Shown here in pieces: positions 27,354-36,220 of a DNA stretch of 64,000 bases. The stretch covers positions 1 to 64,000 of the forward strand of contig CALVFI010000014.1 of NCBI GenBank assembly GCA_944326815.1, read 5' to 3'. A program made the position numbers and the translations under genes. Within the stretch, counting starts at the first letter, position 1; each line of letters opens with the position of its first letter. Origin of the DNA: an uncultured Rikenellaceae bacterium. Its GTDB lineage: Bacteria > Bacteroidota > Bacteroidia > Bacteroidales > Rikenellaceae. The notes under the pieces were generated by a model. The model was not told where the DNA came from. It saw only the letters and a list, made by a program, of their open reading frames with translations, and made no database searches.

Positions 27354-28535
27354 TCAGTACAAAAAATTGTTGAACGGATACCTTCCGCTATGAATCTCAC
27401 GAACCATACCGTACAGATCCTTACGGAACTTGTCGATATTTATCCGCTCCTTGGCCGAAATAAAGATACACGGAGTGTTGGCACGTGCAATCCAACTATG
27501 CTTCAGTTCCTCCAGGGAGCGATTCTCCTTGGTTGCCGGAGTCAGGTCGTCCTCGTCCTTCTCCACAAAACGATAGGCATCGATTTTATTGAATATCAGG
27601 AACACAGGCTTATCTCCCGCCCCGATCTCCTGCAAGGTTTGCTTGACCACATCCAGCTGCTCCTCAAAATTGGGATGAGAAATATCCACGACATGCAACA
27701 GCAGATCGGCCTCTCGGACCTCGTCGAGCGTCGACTTGAACGACTCCACCAATTGGGTAGGCAATTTACGAATAAACCCTACCGTATCGGACAACAGAAA
27801 AGGCAGATTGTCGAATACCACCTTACGCACTGTCGTATCGAGTGTTGCAAACAATTTGTTTTCGGCAAAGACATCACTCTTGCTGATCAGGTTCATAAGG
27901 GTCGATTTCCCCACGTTGGTATATCCGACCAACGAAACACGCACCAAATGCCCCCGGTTGCTGCGTTGCACGGCCATCTGCCGGTCGATCTTCTTCAGAT
28001 CCTCCTTGAGTTTACTGATACGGTTTCGGATCACACGACGGTCCGTCTCGATCTCGCGTTCACCGGCACCGCCACGGGTCCCCGTACCACCACGCTGACG
28101 TTCCAGGTGCGTCCACAATCCGGTCAGACGAGGCAGCATATACTCATACTGCGCCAACTGAACCTGCGTCTTGGCATAAGCCGTCTGAGCTCGTTGCACG
28201 AAGATATCGAGGATCAGACTGGTTCTGTCGGAGATTCTGCATTTGAGTTCCTTCTCCACATTTCGCGTTTGGGACGGAGACAGCTCGTCATCGAAGATTG
28301 CCACGTCGATACCTTCCATCTCTATATAGGCTGCAATCTCTTGCATTTTTCCGGGGCCCAGATAAAGTCGAGAATTGGGTTGAGGCAATTTCTGCGTGAA
28401 TCGTTTCACCGCGACAATTCCTGCCGTAGAGGCAAGGAATTCAAGTTCGTCGAGATACTCCGTAACCTGACGCTCCTCCTGCCTGTCCCGGATGACGGAG
28501 ATCAATACCGCCCGTTCCGTATATGTATTTTCCAT
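27354..28535 (-). CDS. hflX: Ribosome-associated GTPase HflX
   Basis: About 393 residues from the ATG at 28535. HflX splits stalled or heat-stressed 70S ribosomes. An N-terminal HflX domain (with LYLGPGKMQEIAAYI and FDDELSPSQTRNVE) is followed by the Gly-rich linker GGTGTRGGAGEREIETDRR and a Ras-like G domain with G1 GYTNVGKST, G3 DTVGFIRKLP and G4 NKID. A longer start at 28556 is possible. It is separated from the upstream tonB gene by that gene's terminator, so it has its own promoter, which I could not identify. Confidence 0.95.
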   Translation of the reverse strand: MENTYTERAVLISVIRDRQEERQVTEYLDELEFLASTAGIVAVKRFTQKLPQPNSRLYLGPGKMQEIAAYIEMEGIDVAIFDDELSPSQTRNVEKELKCRISDRTSLILDIFVQRAQTAYAKTQVQLAQYEYMLPRLTGLWTHLERQRGGTGTRGGAGEREIETDRRVIRNRISKLKEDLKKIDRQMAVQRSNRGHLVRVSLVGYTNVGKSTLMNLISKSDVFAENKLFATLDTTVRKVVFDNLPFLLSDTVGFIRKLPTQLVESFKSTLDEVREADLLLHVVDISHPNFEEQLDVVKQTLQEIGAGDKPVFLIFNKIDAYRFVEKDEDDLTPATKENRSLEELKHSWIARANTPCIFISAKERINIDKFRKDLYGMVREIHSGRYPFNNFLY

Positions 28536-28580
28536 ATTACTTTCTACCATATACACGATCTAACATTCAATCGGTTCTTA

Positions 28581-28614
28581 AAAAAGGAGGGTATCCGAGC
28601 CCTCGGACACCCTC
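28581..28614 (-). terminator. Terminator of the tonB gene
   Basis: On the minus strand a 13-bp stem with one mismatch (28602-28614 with 28587-28599) and a 2-base apex is followed by a T run (28581-28585). It lies 45 bp past the tonB stop. Confidence 0.85.
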
Positions 28615-28658
28615 ATACCTTTACAATTACTCTGCCTTATGCAGCGTCTCCCCCCTCC

Positions 28659-29339
28659 TTATTGCAAACGGAACTCGACGGGAAGCGTATATTTTACACG
28701 CACCGGTGTACTACGCTGTTTTCCAGGAGTCCATTTCGGAGAGGTTTTTAACACACGAATAGCCTCTTCCGACAACGAACGGTCAGGAGTACTCATCACC
28801 TCTATATTGGTCAAAGAGCCATCCCTTTCAATCACAAAGGTCAATGTCACACGTCCCGAAATACCATTCTCGGCAGCAATAGTAGGATAGTTCAATCGCT
28901 CCTGTACCCAAGCTCTGAAGGTATTCAAATCGCCGCCCATGAAACTCGGCATCTCTTCAGCAATCAAGAACGGAGCATCGTCTTCTACCTTCTCCTCAGT
29001 CACTTTTGCAGGAGCGACCACAACGGCGGCATCTTCCGAAAAATCGTCAAAAGTAATCTCGCTGGTAATTTTGGTGTCATTCTTCACGATATTCAAAATA
29101 TCGGATACTACGGCAATCGGTTTAGCCACCGGCTCTGGGGGTTTCTGATCCTGGTGGGTAATTTCAATGATTTCCTCCTCGACCGGAGCTATGTTCAAGT
29201 CGAGTTTTTCAATCTTTTTCTCTTTCTGGTTCCAGGCAAATGCGCCGATCATCAATAACAGAGAGAGGGCTAGGCCGATTTCAAGAAAAAGACCCCGCTT
29301 ATTCTGGAGGTCAGCTTTCGGTGATTTTTTAAGCTCCAT
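28659..29339 (-). CDS. tonB: TonB-type energy transducer
   Basis: 226 residues. One N-terminal transmembrane helix (about 17-36, FLEIGLALSLLLMIGAFAW), an acidic periplasmic linker with KPPEPVAKP, and a C-terminal TonB domain from about 130 (NTFRAWVQERLNYPTIAAEN, then GISGRVTLTFVIERDGSL, ending LPVEFRLQ). It couples the proton motive force to TonB-dependent outer membrane receptors. No exbB or exbD genes are adjacent. It is transcribed alone and ends at a strong terminator. Confidence 0.92.
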   Translation of the reverse strand: MELKKSPKADLQNKRGLFLEIGLALSLLLMIGAFAWNQKEKKIEKLDLNIAPVEEEIIEITHQDQKPPEPVAKPIAVVSDILNIVKNDTKITSEITFDDFSEDAAVVVAPAKVTEEKVEDDAPFLIAEEMPSFMGGDLNTFRAWVQERLNYPTIAAENGISGRVTLTFVIERDGSLTNIEVMSTPDRSLSEEAIRVLKTSPKWTPGKQRSTPVRVKYTLPVEFRLQ

Positions 29340-29492
29340 ATCAGTTTTTTTAGTTTTTTCAAGTTAATATTGCCTGCACTTTCGCCCTTAACCCTTCCCA
29401 TCAACTTTTAAGTTAACCGTAATTCGCACAAAATAAGCGCATTAACAAAACCTTTCAGGGCCTTTTCAGGGCAAGCGTAGATTTTAGTCTTA

Positions 29493-29500
29493 CAAATATA
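29493..29500 (-). promoter_or_regulatory. Candidate tonB promoter -7 box
   Basis: TATATTTG on the minus strand. It would give a 5' leader of about 145 nt before tonB. No TTTG at the -33 spacing. The remaining sequence between tonB and the tRNA is AT-rich, with nothing else visible. Confidence 0.4.
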
Positions 29501-29580
29501 TGGAAGAATCCATTAAAAAAAAAGAGATTGTTACAAAAATGTCCCCACGAATCTATTTTTTCAGAGAAAATATCAACGTT

Positions 29581-29612
29581 TTTTCCGATTTCCGGAAAAA
29601 TACCTATATTTG
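29581..29612 (+). promoter_or_regulatory. tRNA-Ala promoter
   Basis: TTTT (29581-29584), 20-bp spacer, TATATTTG (29605-29612), ending 10 bp before the tRNA. Confidence 0.65.
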
Positions 29613-29622
29613 CACCCACAAC

Positions 29623-29696
<74 letters not shown>

Positions 29697-29739
29697 CCCA
29701 AGATCAAAGATCTCATGGTTTTTCCTGAGAGAGTTTTAG

Positions 29740-29770
29740 GAGGATGCCGAAAACATCCTCTTATTTTTTT
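29740..29770 (+). terminator. Terminator after tRNA-Ala
   Basis: GAGGATG (29740-29746) pairs with CATCCTC (29754-29760), followed by TTATTTTTTT. Confidence 0.8.
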
Positions 29771-29778
29771 CGCAGACA

Positions 29779-29811
29779 TTTCCTGAAATCAGAGCACTTT
29801 TTCTACATTTG
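29779..29811 (+). promoter_or_regulatory. Promoter of the small membrane protein / rlmN pair
   Basis: TTTC (29779-29782), 21-bp spacer, TACATTTG (29804-29811), 34 bp before the ATG at 29845. Confidence 0.6.
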
Positions 29812-29844
29812 TTTTATGGATGTTTTACCTAAAACTCAAATACC

Positions 29845-30147
29845 ATGAAAATAGATCTGTATACCAAAGGTGTCCTGACGGTGATTGCCGTCTGCCTGGT
29901 CATTCTGACCCTGCAAAACATGCATCTCATCCCGGAAGCATATGCCGCTCCGGCATCCACCCTCGTCGGCAACGAAATACGACCGAACATCGACGGTTCG
30001 ATCAATGTCCGCATCATTGAGATGAAGCCCGAGATCAGGCTCAGTACCCCTTTTGATGGACTGCCCATCCAGATCAAGGACATTAACACCCACGACGAGT
30101 TGAAGGTCAAGTTGACAAACAGTTACATATATACGAAACCCTACTAA
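29845..30147 (+). CDS. Small single-pass membrane protein of unknown function
   Basis: 100 residues. One hydrophobic segment near the N-terminus (about 8-25, KGVLTVIAVCLVILTLQ), then an Ala/Pro-containing stretch and a soluble tail of about 65 residues with no motif I recognise. It has a good promoter and lies 10 bp upstream of rlmN on the same strand, so both are likely on one transcript. The coding sequence looks real (composition like its neighbours, a clear start), but the function is unknown. Confidence 0.75.
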   Translation: MKIDLYTKGVLTVIAVCLVILTLQNMHLIPEAYAAPASTLVGNEIRPNIDGSINVRIIEMKPEIRLSTPFDGLPIQIKDINTHDELKVKLTNSYIYTKPY

Positions 30148-30157
30148 TTCTCGCTAC

Positions 30158-31186
30158 ATGGCCAAAGAGTGGTTATTCGGCAAGACGCTCTCCGAACTGA
30201 CCGGGATAGTCGCAGCACAGGGCATGCCCCGTTTTACGGCGACACAGATCGCCGCATGGCTCTATAAAAAAGGGGCAACGGAGATCGGTCAGATGACCGA
30301 CCTCTCCCTGCGGAACCGGGCTGCACTCGAAGAACAATACGATTTCGGATTGACAGCACCAAGCACAGAGACCAAGTCGACCGACGGAACGAAAAAGTAC
30401 CTCTTCGACACCCTGCAGGGGCACTTCATCGAGTCGGCCTACATTCCCGATGGCGACCGGGCCACGCTATGTGTCTCCTCGCAAGCAGGCTGCAAGATGG
30501 GCTGTCTGTTTTGCATGACGGGCAAACAGGGTTTCCAACACCACTTGACCGCCGGGGAGATTCTCAATCAGATACGTTCCATCCCTGAAAGCAGCACCCT
30601 CACCAATGTCGTCTACATGGGGATGGGCGAACCCCTCGACAACCGCGAAGAGGTGCTTCGCTCGCTCGAAGTACTCACCTCGGGCTGGGGATTCGGCTGG
30701 AGTCCTACACGCATCACTCTGTCGACGGTCGGGGTGCTTCCTGCACTGCGGGAGTTTCTCGAAAAGAGTCAGGTACATCTGGCCGTGAACCTTCACAATC
30801 CTTTTGCGGAAGAACGTGCGGAGATCATGCCCGTAGAGAAAGCCTATCCCATCGAGGAGGTCGTCGCGCTCTTGAAACAATATGACTTCACCCATCAGCG
30901 ACGCGTCAGTTTCGAATACATCGTCCTGAAAGACAGGAATGACTCGCCGGCTCACGTCAAAGAGTTGGCACGACTGCTCAACGGGCTGAAATGCCGCATC
31001 AACCTGATTCGTTTCCACGCCATTCCGGGCTCTCCGTTCGTCAGCCCCGACCATACGACCATGGTGCGATTCCGCGATGCGCTCTCCCGCAAAGGCATAG
31101 TCACCACCATTCGGGCTTCGCGCGGCGAGGATATTCAGGCAGCCTGCGGCTTATTGTCGACCAAAGAGTTGCAGCAGAGAAAATAA
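30158..31186 (+). CDS. rlmN: 23S rRNA (adenine-2503-C2)-methyltransferase
   Basis: 342 residues. Radical-SAM enzyme that methylates A2503 of 23S rRNA (and A37 of some tRNAs). The cluster cysteines are Cys112, Cys116 and Cys119 in AGCKMGCLFCMTG. GMGEPLDN and LAVNLHNPF are SAM- and substrate-site segments. The second catalytic cysteine is Cys330 in QAACGLL near the C-terminus, which marks RlmN rather than an inactive homologue; Cfr is a less likely alternative. Confidence 0.95.
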   Translation: MAKEWLFGKTLSELTGIVAAQGMPRFTATQIAAWLYKKGATEIGQMTDLSLRNRAALEEQYDFGLTAPSTETKSTDGTKKYLFDTLQGHFIESAYIPDGDRATLCVSSQAGCKMGCLFCMTGKQGFQHHLTAGEILNQIRSIPESSTLTNVVYMGMGEPLDNREEVLRSLEVLTSGWGFGWSPTRITLSTVGVLPALREFLEKSQVHLAVNLHNPFAEERAEIMPVEKAYPIEEVVALLKQYDFTHQRRVSFEYIVLKDRNDSPAHVKELARLLNGLKCRINLIRFHAIPGSPFVSPDHTTMVRFRDALSRKGIVTTIRASRGEDIQAACGLLSTKELQQRK

Positions 31187-31262
31187 ATCCGGACAGGAAA
31201 CGTTCTTCGTATGGTACGACTCTTGATATTTATCCATAAACAATAAAATAGCACAAGAAATT

Positions 31263-31691
31263 ATGAAAAAAGGATTGCTTTGCATATTCGCCTTGCTGGC
31301 CATCACATTGGTCTCAGCACAGGAAAAACAGGGAATCGACTTTCGGAATCTCAACCTCTCCGCGCTGTGCCAGAAAGCCGAAGCGGAAAAGAAACTTGTC
31401 TTCGTAGACGTCTACGCATCATGGTGCGGCCCCTGCAAGGCCATGGAAGCCAATGTCTATCCACAGAAGAAGGTCGGCGACTACTTCAACAAATATTTCG
31501 TCAGCGCCAAATATGACGCAGAGAAGGGGGAAGGCATCGAAGTGGCCCGCAAATATCACGTCACGGCCTATCCGACCTACCTGCTGCTCGATGCCGAAGG
31601 GAAACTCGTAGGCAAAATGGTGGGAGGTTCACCGGCCGACGACTTTATCCGGAAAATCGAACTTCTCCGTCAGAAAGCCCTTCAACAATAA
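31263..31691 (+). CDS. Exported thioredoxin-fold protein
   Basis: 142 residues. A signal peptide to about residue 19 (FALLAITLVSAQ) is followed by a thioredoxin fold with the redox motif WCGPCK (Cys55, Cys58) and a cis-proline loop TAYPTYLLLD. It resembles the periplasmic thioredoxin-like proteins common in Bacteroidota, which reduce or rearrange disulphides. There are no partner genes next to it. It is followed by a terminator at 31742. Confidence 0.88.
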   Translation: MKKGLLCIFALLAITLVSAQEKQGIDFRNLNLSALCQKAEAEKKLVFVDVYASWCGPCKAMEANVYPQKKVGDYFNKYFVSAKYDAEKGEGIEVARKYHVTAYPTYLLLDAEGKLVGKMVGGSPADDFIRKIELLRQKALQQ

Positions 31692-31741
31692 GATGCCGGG
31701 AGAATCGGAAAGAGAAGAGTATTGACCGGATAAGCAAAGAG

Positions 31742-31763
31742 GAGGCCTCGGGGCCTCTTTTTT
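31742..31763 (+). terminator. Terminator after the thioredoxin-like gene
   Basis: GAGGCC (31742-31747) with GGCCTC (31752-31757), 4-base loop, then six T. Confidence 0.8.
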
Positions 31764-31796
31764 GGTTCCGATAGGGCGATTCCCACAATAAATTCC

Positions 31797-31804
31797 TACC
31801 TTTG
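31797..31804 (+). promoter_or_regulatory. Promoter -7 box of the flippase-to-folK run
   Basis: TACCTTTG, 25 bp before the flippase ATG. No clear -33 box. Confidence 0.5.
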
Positions 31805-31828
31805 CAGGTGATGTCAAACCTCTGACGC

Positions 31829-33298
31829 ATGCTAATGAAGAAACTGGCGGGACAGACCGCCATATACGGCATAAGCAGTATCGTGGCGCGTCTGCTGAAC
31901 TACCTACTGACGCCTTACCTTACCCGCATCATGACCGACGCCCAGTATGGCGTCATCACCGACATGTACGCCCTGGCGCCATTCGCCCTCATCGTGCTGA
32001 CCATGGGCATGGAATCGGGCTACTTCCGCTTCGCAGGACGCGCCACCTCCCAGCCGGAGAAAAACTGGGTGTTCGCCACCACCTGGGGCGCAGTCACACT
32101 GGCAACCGTCATCTTCATGGGACTCGTTCTGTTGTTCAACAACGACATCGCCCGCATCATGCGCTACACGGAGAGTCCCTCCTACGTCTGGATGATCGGT
32201 TCGATCATCGCTCTCGATGTCATTGCCGCCATCCCCTATGCCCGACTCCGGGAACAGGGACGGGCAGCGCGTTACGTAGTGATCCGCGTCATCTTCGTAA
32301 TCATCAACATCCTGTTGTGCGTCTTCTTTTACAGCGTACTCCCTCACCTGTCCCAACAGGGACTCTTCCCGACGGACAACGACCCGGGATACACCCTGCT
32401 GGCCAACCTGATCGCCTGCGCCATCACACTACTCATCCTGCTCCCCACCTGCGAGGGAATCCTGCCCCGCATCGACCGGAAACTGCTGCGACAGATTCTG
32501 CTCTACTCCCTTCCACTGCTCATCAGCGGAATCGCCGGAACCGGCACCCAGTTCATCGACCGGCAGATGATCAAATACCTACTGCCGGAAGATGTCTCGA
32601 TGGGAGCCCTGGGCGTTTACGGCGCCATCACCAAAATAGGGGTTATCCTATACCTCTTTACCCAAATGTACCGCCTGGCTGCCGAGCCCTTCTTCCTGAG
32701 CAACTTCAAGAAGGAGGATTTCGTCAAAGTCAATGCCGAGGCGCTGAAATATTTTATGATCGTCTCCCTGGCCATCTTCCTCGGCATTGAACTCTTCGCC
32801 GACCTCTTCGCCCTGCTGGTCGGGCCGGATTTCCGACAGGGGATGTTCATCCTGCCCGTCGTACTGGCCGGATATATGCTTTCGGGTGTCTGGCTCAACC
32901 TCTCATTCTGGTACAAACAGTCGGGCCAAACACGATTTGCCATTTACATCACAGGCACCGGTCTGATCTTTACCGTACTGGCAAACTGGCTGCTTGTTCC
33001 CCGGTTGGGATACTACGGGTCGGCCTGGGCACGTTTAATCAGCGAGGTATCGATGGTTGCCGTGAGCTACTGGCTCAACCGTAAGTACTGCCCCACGCCC
33101 TACGATCTGCGCCGAATCGGCTTCTACATTCTGCTGGCCGGAGTATTTTACGGTGTAAGTTTTGCCACGGAACCCTTACCCGGAGTTTTAAAATATTTGT
33201 GTAACTTAGCACTCCTGCTCCTTTATGCGGCCGTAGCCGTACGAAAAGAGCGCATCGATGTCGCAGCGTTGGCTCGATCGGTGCTGAAAAGAAGATAA
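31829..33298 (+). CDS. MOP-superfamily polysaccharide/lipid-linked oligosaccharide flippase
   Basis: 489 residues with about 12-14 hydrophobic segments. The N-terminus [20 protein letters not shown] with [16 protein letters not shown] is the usual start of the oligosaccharide flippase (Wzx-like) family. Such proteins move undecaprenyl-linked sugars across the inner membrane. It is not in a polysaccharide gene cluster; dut follows 5 bp downstream. An ATG at 31835 (MKKLAGQ) is an alternative start. The transported substrate cannot be told from sequence. Confidence 0.85.
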   Translation: MLMKKLAGQTAIYGISSIVARLLNYLLTPYLTRIMTDAQYGVITDMYALAPFALIVLTMGMESGYFRFAGRATSQPEKNWVFATTWGAVTLATVIFMGLVLLFNNDIARIMRYTESPSYVWMIGSIIALDVIAAIPYARLREQGRAARYVVIRVIFVIINILLCVFFYSVLPHLSQQGLFPTDNDPGYTLLANLIACAITLLILLPTCEGILPRIDRKLLRQILLYSLPLLISGIAGTGTQFIDRQMIKYLLPEDVSMGALGVYGAITKIGVILYLFTQMYRLAAEPFFLSNFKKEDFVKVNAEALKYFMIVSLAIFLGIELFADLFALLVGPDFRQGMFILPVVLAGYMLSGVWLNLSFWYKQSGQTRFAIYITGTGLIFTVLANWLLVPRLGYYGSAWARLISEVSMVAVSYWLNRKYCPTPYDLRRIGFYILLAGVFYGVSFATEPLPGVLKYLCNLALLLLYAAVAVRKERIDVAALARSVLKRR

Positions 33299-33302
33299 TG
33301 CC

Positions 33303-33734
33303 ATGAAAGTAAAAGTGATCAACCGCTCGGCCTATGACCTGCCGCAATACGAAACGGCGCAGGCTGCCGGGCTCGACATCCGGGCGAATATCGCCGAACC
33401 GCTGATCCTCAAACCGTTGGAACGCACGCTCGTTCCCACCGGGCTGTACGTTGAACTGCCCGAAGGCTATGAGATGCAGATCCGCCCTCGCAGTGGCATG
33501 GCGGCCAAATACGGTCTGTCGGTACTCAACTCCCCCGGAACGATCGACCCCGATTACCGGGGCGAAATCAAAATTATCCTGGCCAATCTCTCGTCGGAAG
33601 CCTATGCATTGCAACCGGGAGAACGGATTGCCCAAATGGTCGTCGCCCGCTTCGAGCGCATCGAATGGGAGGGCGTCGAGACCTTGTCGGAGACGGAGCG
33701 CGGCGCAGGAGGTTTCGGTCATACAGGAAAATAA
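33303..33734 (+). CDS. dut: dUTP diphosphatase
   Basis: 143 residues, the trimeric dUTPase size. Hydrolyses dUTP to dUMP, keeping uracil out of DNA. Conserved motifs are present: AGLDIRANI (1), [11 protein letters not shown] (2), [18 protein letters not shown] (3), [11 protein letters not shown] (4) and the C-terminal [10 protein letters not shown] (5) that closes over the active site. Confidence 0.96.
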   Translation: MKVKVINRSAYDLPQYETAQAAGLDIRANIAEPLILKPLERTLVPTGLYVELPEGYEMQIRPRSGMAAKYGLSVLNSPGTIDPDYRGEIKIILANLSSEAYALQPGERIAQMVVARFERIEWEGVETLSETERGAGGFGHTGK

Positions 33735-33746
33735 ACAACAAGAACG

Positions 33747-33959
33747 ATGAAAATCAGAACGCAGAAGATTATATGTGCTGCAGTGGCTTGTGCTGCCGCA
33801 CTGGTCATTGTAGAAGCGGCATTTCGCAGAGGTATGACCGCTCCCTACATGACGTTGTTTGCCGTCTCGCAAGGGGTGGTAATCGTGGCGATGATCATCA
33901 CGATCCGCAGCCTCAACCGGAGGCAGCGCAAAGAGAACGAACGGGGGAAACAGAAATAA
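33747..33959 (+). CDS. Small two-helix membrane protein of unknown function
   Basis: 70 residues. Two hydrophobic segments (about 8-23 and 32-52) and a strongly basic C-terminal tail (SLNRRQRKENERGKQK). It is tightly packed between dut (12 bp) and the next gene (6 bp) on the same strand, which supports it being a real translated gene. No recognisable family. Confidence 0.65.
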   Translation: MKIRTQKIICAAVACAAALVIVEAAFRRGMTAPYMTLFAVSQGVVIVAMIITIRSLNRRQRKENERGKQK

Positions 33960-33965
33960 AGCGAA

Positions 33966-35108
33966 ATGCGATTCAGGGAGGTCATCGGTCAGGAGTCGGT
34001 CAAATCCATGCTCGTACGAGGAGTGGACGAAGGTCGTGTGAGTCATGCCCAGCTCTTCAGCGGAGAGCCGGGCTGCGGGGCCTTGCCGCTGGCTCTGGCT
34101 TATGCCCAGTATGTGAACTGCACGGCGCGGCACGACGGAGACAGCTGCGGAGAATGCCCCTCCTGTCGCAAGATCGCACAACTGGCACACCCCGACCTGC
34201 ATTTTGTCTTTCCGGTGAATTCATCCTCCAAAAGCGGCTCGACAAAGCCCACAAGCGACAACTTCCTGCCGCAATGGCGTGAATTGTTTGCCGCCACGAA
34301 CGGCTATTTCGACGAACCGATGTGGTACACCGCCATCAACATCGAGAACCAACAGGGCATCATTACCCGAAACGAAGCGGACGAGGTGATCCGCAAACTC
34401 TCCTTCAAATCTTTCGAGGCGGAGTACAAGGTGATGATCGTCTGGCTCCCGGAACGGATGCGGACCGAAGCGGCCAATACGCTGCTCAAGATTCTGGAAG
34501 AGCCCTGGGAGAAAACGCTCTTCCTATTGGTGAGTCAGGCGCCAGCCAAACTGCTCCCGACGATTCTCTCCCGCACGCAGGAAGTCGTCGTTCCCCGCAT
34601 CTCGATTCCCGATATGGAACGATATTTGAGCCAAAAATACGGACTCGGCGGAGAACAGGCCAACACCATGGCACGGCTCTCCGGCGGAGATCTATTGGAG
34701 GCCGCACGGCTCATCCAGGGCGAAAAAGAGGGCGCGACACAACTCTATTTCGACCTTTTCGTACAATTGATGCGTCTGAGCTACAACGACCGACACATGG
34801 AACTGCTCGAATGGGCGGAGAACGCCGCAGCCCTGGGACGCGAAGAGAAAAAACGGTTCTTCGCCAACAGCATACGGCTGTTGCGCGAAAGCTACATGCT
34901 CCATGCCGGGATGCAGAACATCTGCTATCTGTGGGGACCGGAACTGGACTTCTGCAAAAAGTTCGCCCCCTTCATCGGCAACCACAACATCGAACCGCTC
35001 GTCCGCGAAATGGAGCTCGCCTCGGCTCAAATCGCACAAAACGGCAACCCCAAGATCGTCATGACACATTTTGCCCTGACGGTCAGCAAACTGATCGTAC
35101 GTATTTGA
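33966..35108 (+). CDS. holB: DNA polymerase III delta' subunit
   Basis: 380 residues. Part of the clamp loader that places the sliding clamp on DNA. The AAA+ P-loop is degenerate (GEPGCGALPLA, lacking the Lys-Thr), as expected for delta' which does not hydrolyse ATP. A four-cysteine zinc module (VNCTARHDGDSCGECPSC) and the clamp-loader segment TEAANTLLKILEEPWEKTLF are present. It lies between a small membrane protein and folK. Confidence 0.9.
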   Translation: MRFREVIGQESVKSMLVRGVDEGRVSHAQLFSGEPGCGALPLALAYAQYVNCTARHDGDSCGECPSCRKIAQLAHPDLHFVFPVNSSSKSGSTKPTSDNFLPQWRELFAATNGYFDEPMWYTAINIENQQGIITRNEADEVIRKLSFKSFEAEYKVMIVWLPERMRTEAANTLLKILEEPWEKTLFLLVSQAPAKLLPTILSRTQEVVVPRISIPDMERYLSQKYGLGGEQANTMARLSGGDLLEAARLIQGEKEGATQLYFDLFVQLMRLSYNDRHMELLEWAENAAALGREEKKRFFANSIRLLRESYMLHAGMQNICYLWGPELDFCKKFAPFIGNHNIEPLVREMELASAQIAQNGNPKIVMTHFALTVSKLIVRI

Positions 35109-35113
35109 AAGCT

Positions 35114-35611
35114 ATGGCAAAAGCAGTATTGATAACGGGAAGCAACCTCGGTGACACCAAAGCCTACATGACCGCTGCACAACAGGCGATCGAACATCAC
35201 GTGGGACGAATCGTGGCCGCATCGGGCTTGTGGGAGTCGGAGCCCTGGGGATTCGAAGCGCCGCAGCGATTCCTGAATCAGGTACTTGTCGTCGAGACTG
35301 CACTCTCGCCTGAAGAGCTGCTTACCGCCACAGCCGCCATCGAGTCCCATCTCGGACGGACCCACAAAGGCGAGTTCTCTCCGGACGGACAAAGATGCTA
35401 CCACTCTCGGACCATGGATATCGACATTCTGTTCTACGACAATACCGTCTACCGGAGTCCCCGACTGACCATTCCGCATCCTCTGCTACAGGATCGGGCA
35501 TTTGTCCTGGGTCCCCTCTGCGAAGTGATGCCGGAATACGTACACCCCGTACTGCACCAAACCATCCGTGACCTGGATCGAGCCCTCTCGAAGAAAAACG
35601 AAAACGCATGA
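35114..35611 (+). CDS. folK: 2-amino-4-hydroxy-6-hydroxymethyldihydropteridine pyrophosphokinase
   Basis: 165 residues. Folate pathway enzyme that activates 6-hydroxymethyldihydropterin with ATP. Hallmarks: LITGSNLGDTKAYMTAA at the N-terminus, SGLWESEPWGF, FLNQVLVVET, SRTMDIDILFYD (the Asp pair for magnesium) and IPHPLLQDRAFVLGPL. The ATG at 35114 follows holB by 5 bp. A much longer frame reading back through holB is only antisense-like coincidence. Its stop overlaps the next ATG (ATGA). Confidence 0.95.
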   Translation: MAKAVLITGSNLGDTKAYMTAAQQAIEHHVGRIVAASGLWESEPWGFEAPQRFLNQVLVVETALSPEELLTATAAIESHLGRTHKGEFSPDGQRCYHSRTMDIDILFYDNTVYRSPRLTIPHPLLQDRAFVLGPLCEVMPEYVHPVLHQTIRDLDRALSKKNENA

Positions 35612-36153
35612 AAAAGATAGCCTCTCTTCTCTCCGTATTACTCGCAGCCGCAGCAATGACCGTCGGCTGTGAGAAGACCTATACGAACTGCAATTACTAC
35701 ATCACCCCCTACCGGGAAGCCTTCGAGGACAGTACACTACAAATCGCCGACAGCGTCATCGGATATGCCTACTATGCAGACACTGCACGCTGGTCCGTCA
35801 CCAGCTACGACAACGCCGTTGCCGGTATACTTACCAGTAAATACGATGGAGCTCCCCGGCAACCGGATGTGGTAGCGGAACAGGATTCGATAGGAAGAAT
35901 TGTCTTCCCGAACCTTAAAAAAAGTCCACTCATCATGATTATCTGCGACCGTCAGGACAGCATCTACGCCTGGCGGCAGTCGGAGATCATGGAGAACCTG
36001 CCACAGGTGATCGTCAAAATGACCTTCCAGCCCTGGCGAACCGACACCACCTATCTCTACGCCAAATGGAACATGGTGAATGAAACGCCTCCGCTTCCGG
36101 CTCCGCCCGACGAAGAAGAGGGCGAAGGAGAGGATAGCGGCGATACGGAATAA
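35608..36153 (+). CDS. Lipoprotein of unknown function
   Basis: 181 residues. Signal sequence with lipobox AMTVGC. After it comes a Tyr/Asp-rich globular region of about 135 residues, then an acidic tail (PPDEEEGEGEDSGDTE). I recognise no domain. It overlaps folK by 4 bp, so it is translated with it. Confidence 0.75.
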   Translation: MKKIASLLSVLLAAAAMTVGCEKTYTNCNYYITPYREAFEDSTLQIADSVIGYAYYADTARWSVTSYDNAVAGILTSKYDGAPRQPDVVAEQDSIGRIVFPNLKKSPLIMIICDRQDSIYAWRQSEIMENLPQVIVKMTFQPWRTDTTYLYAKWNMVNETPPLPAPPDEEEGEGEDSGDTE

Positions 36154-36194
36154 ATCAACTCGCAGGAAACGGACAGGCCCTAAATAATTTTTCG

Positions 36195-36202
36195 TATCTT
36201 TG
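36195..36202 (+). promoter_or_regulatory. Promoter -7 box of the Ig-like protein gene
   Basis: TATCTTTG, 18 bp before the ATG at 36221. It argues against a start further upstream at 36200. Confidence 0.55.
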
Positions 36203-36220
36203 CAAACTCAACTTTCTACC

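Noticed and set aside
34322..35113. Reading back of folK into the holB frame as a larger protein
   Set aside because: The first about 264 codons are out of frame with holB and show no domain; folK begins cleanly at 35114.
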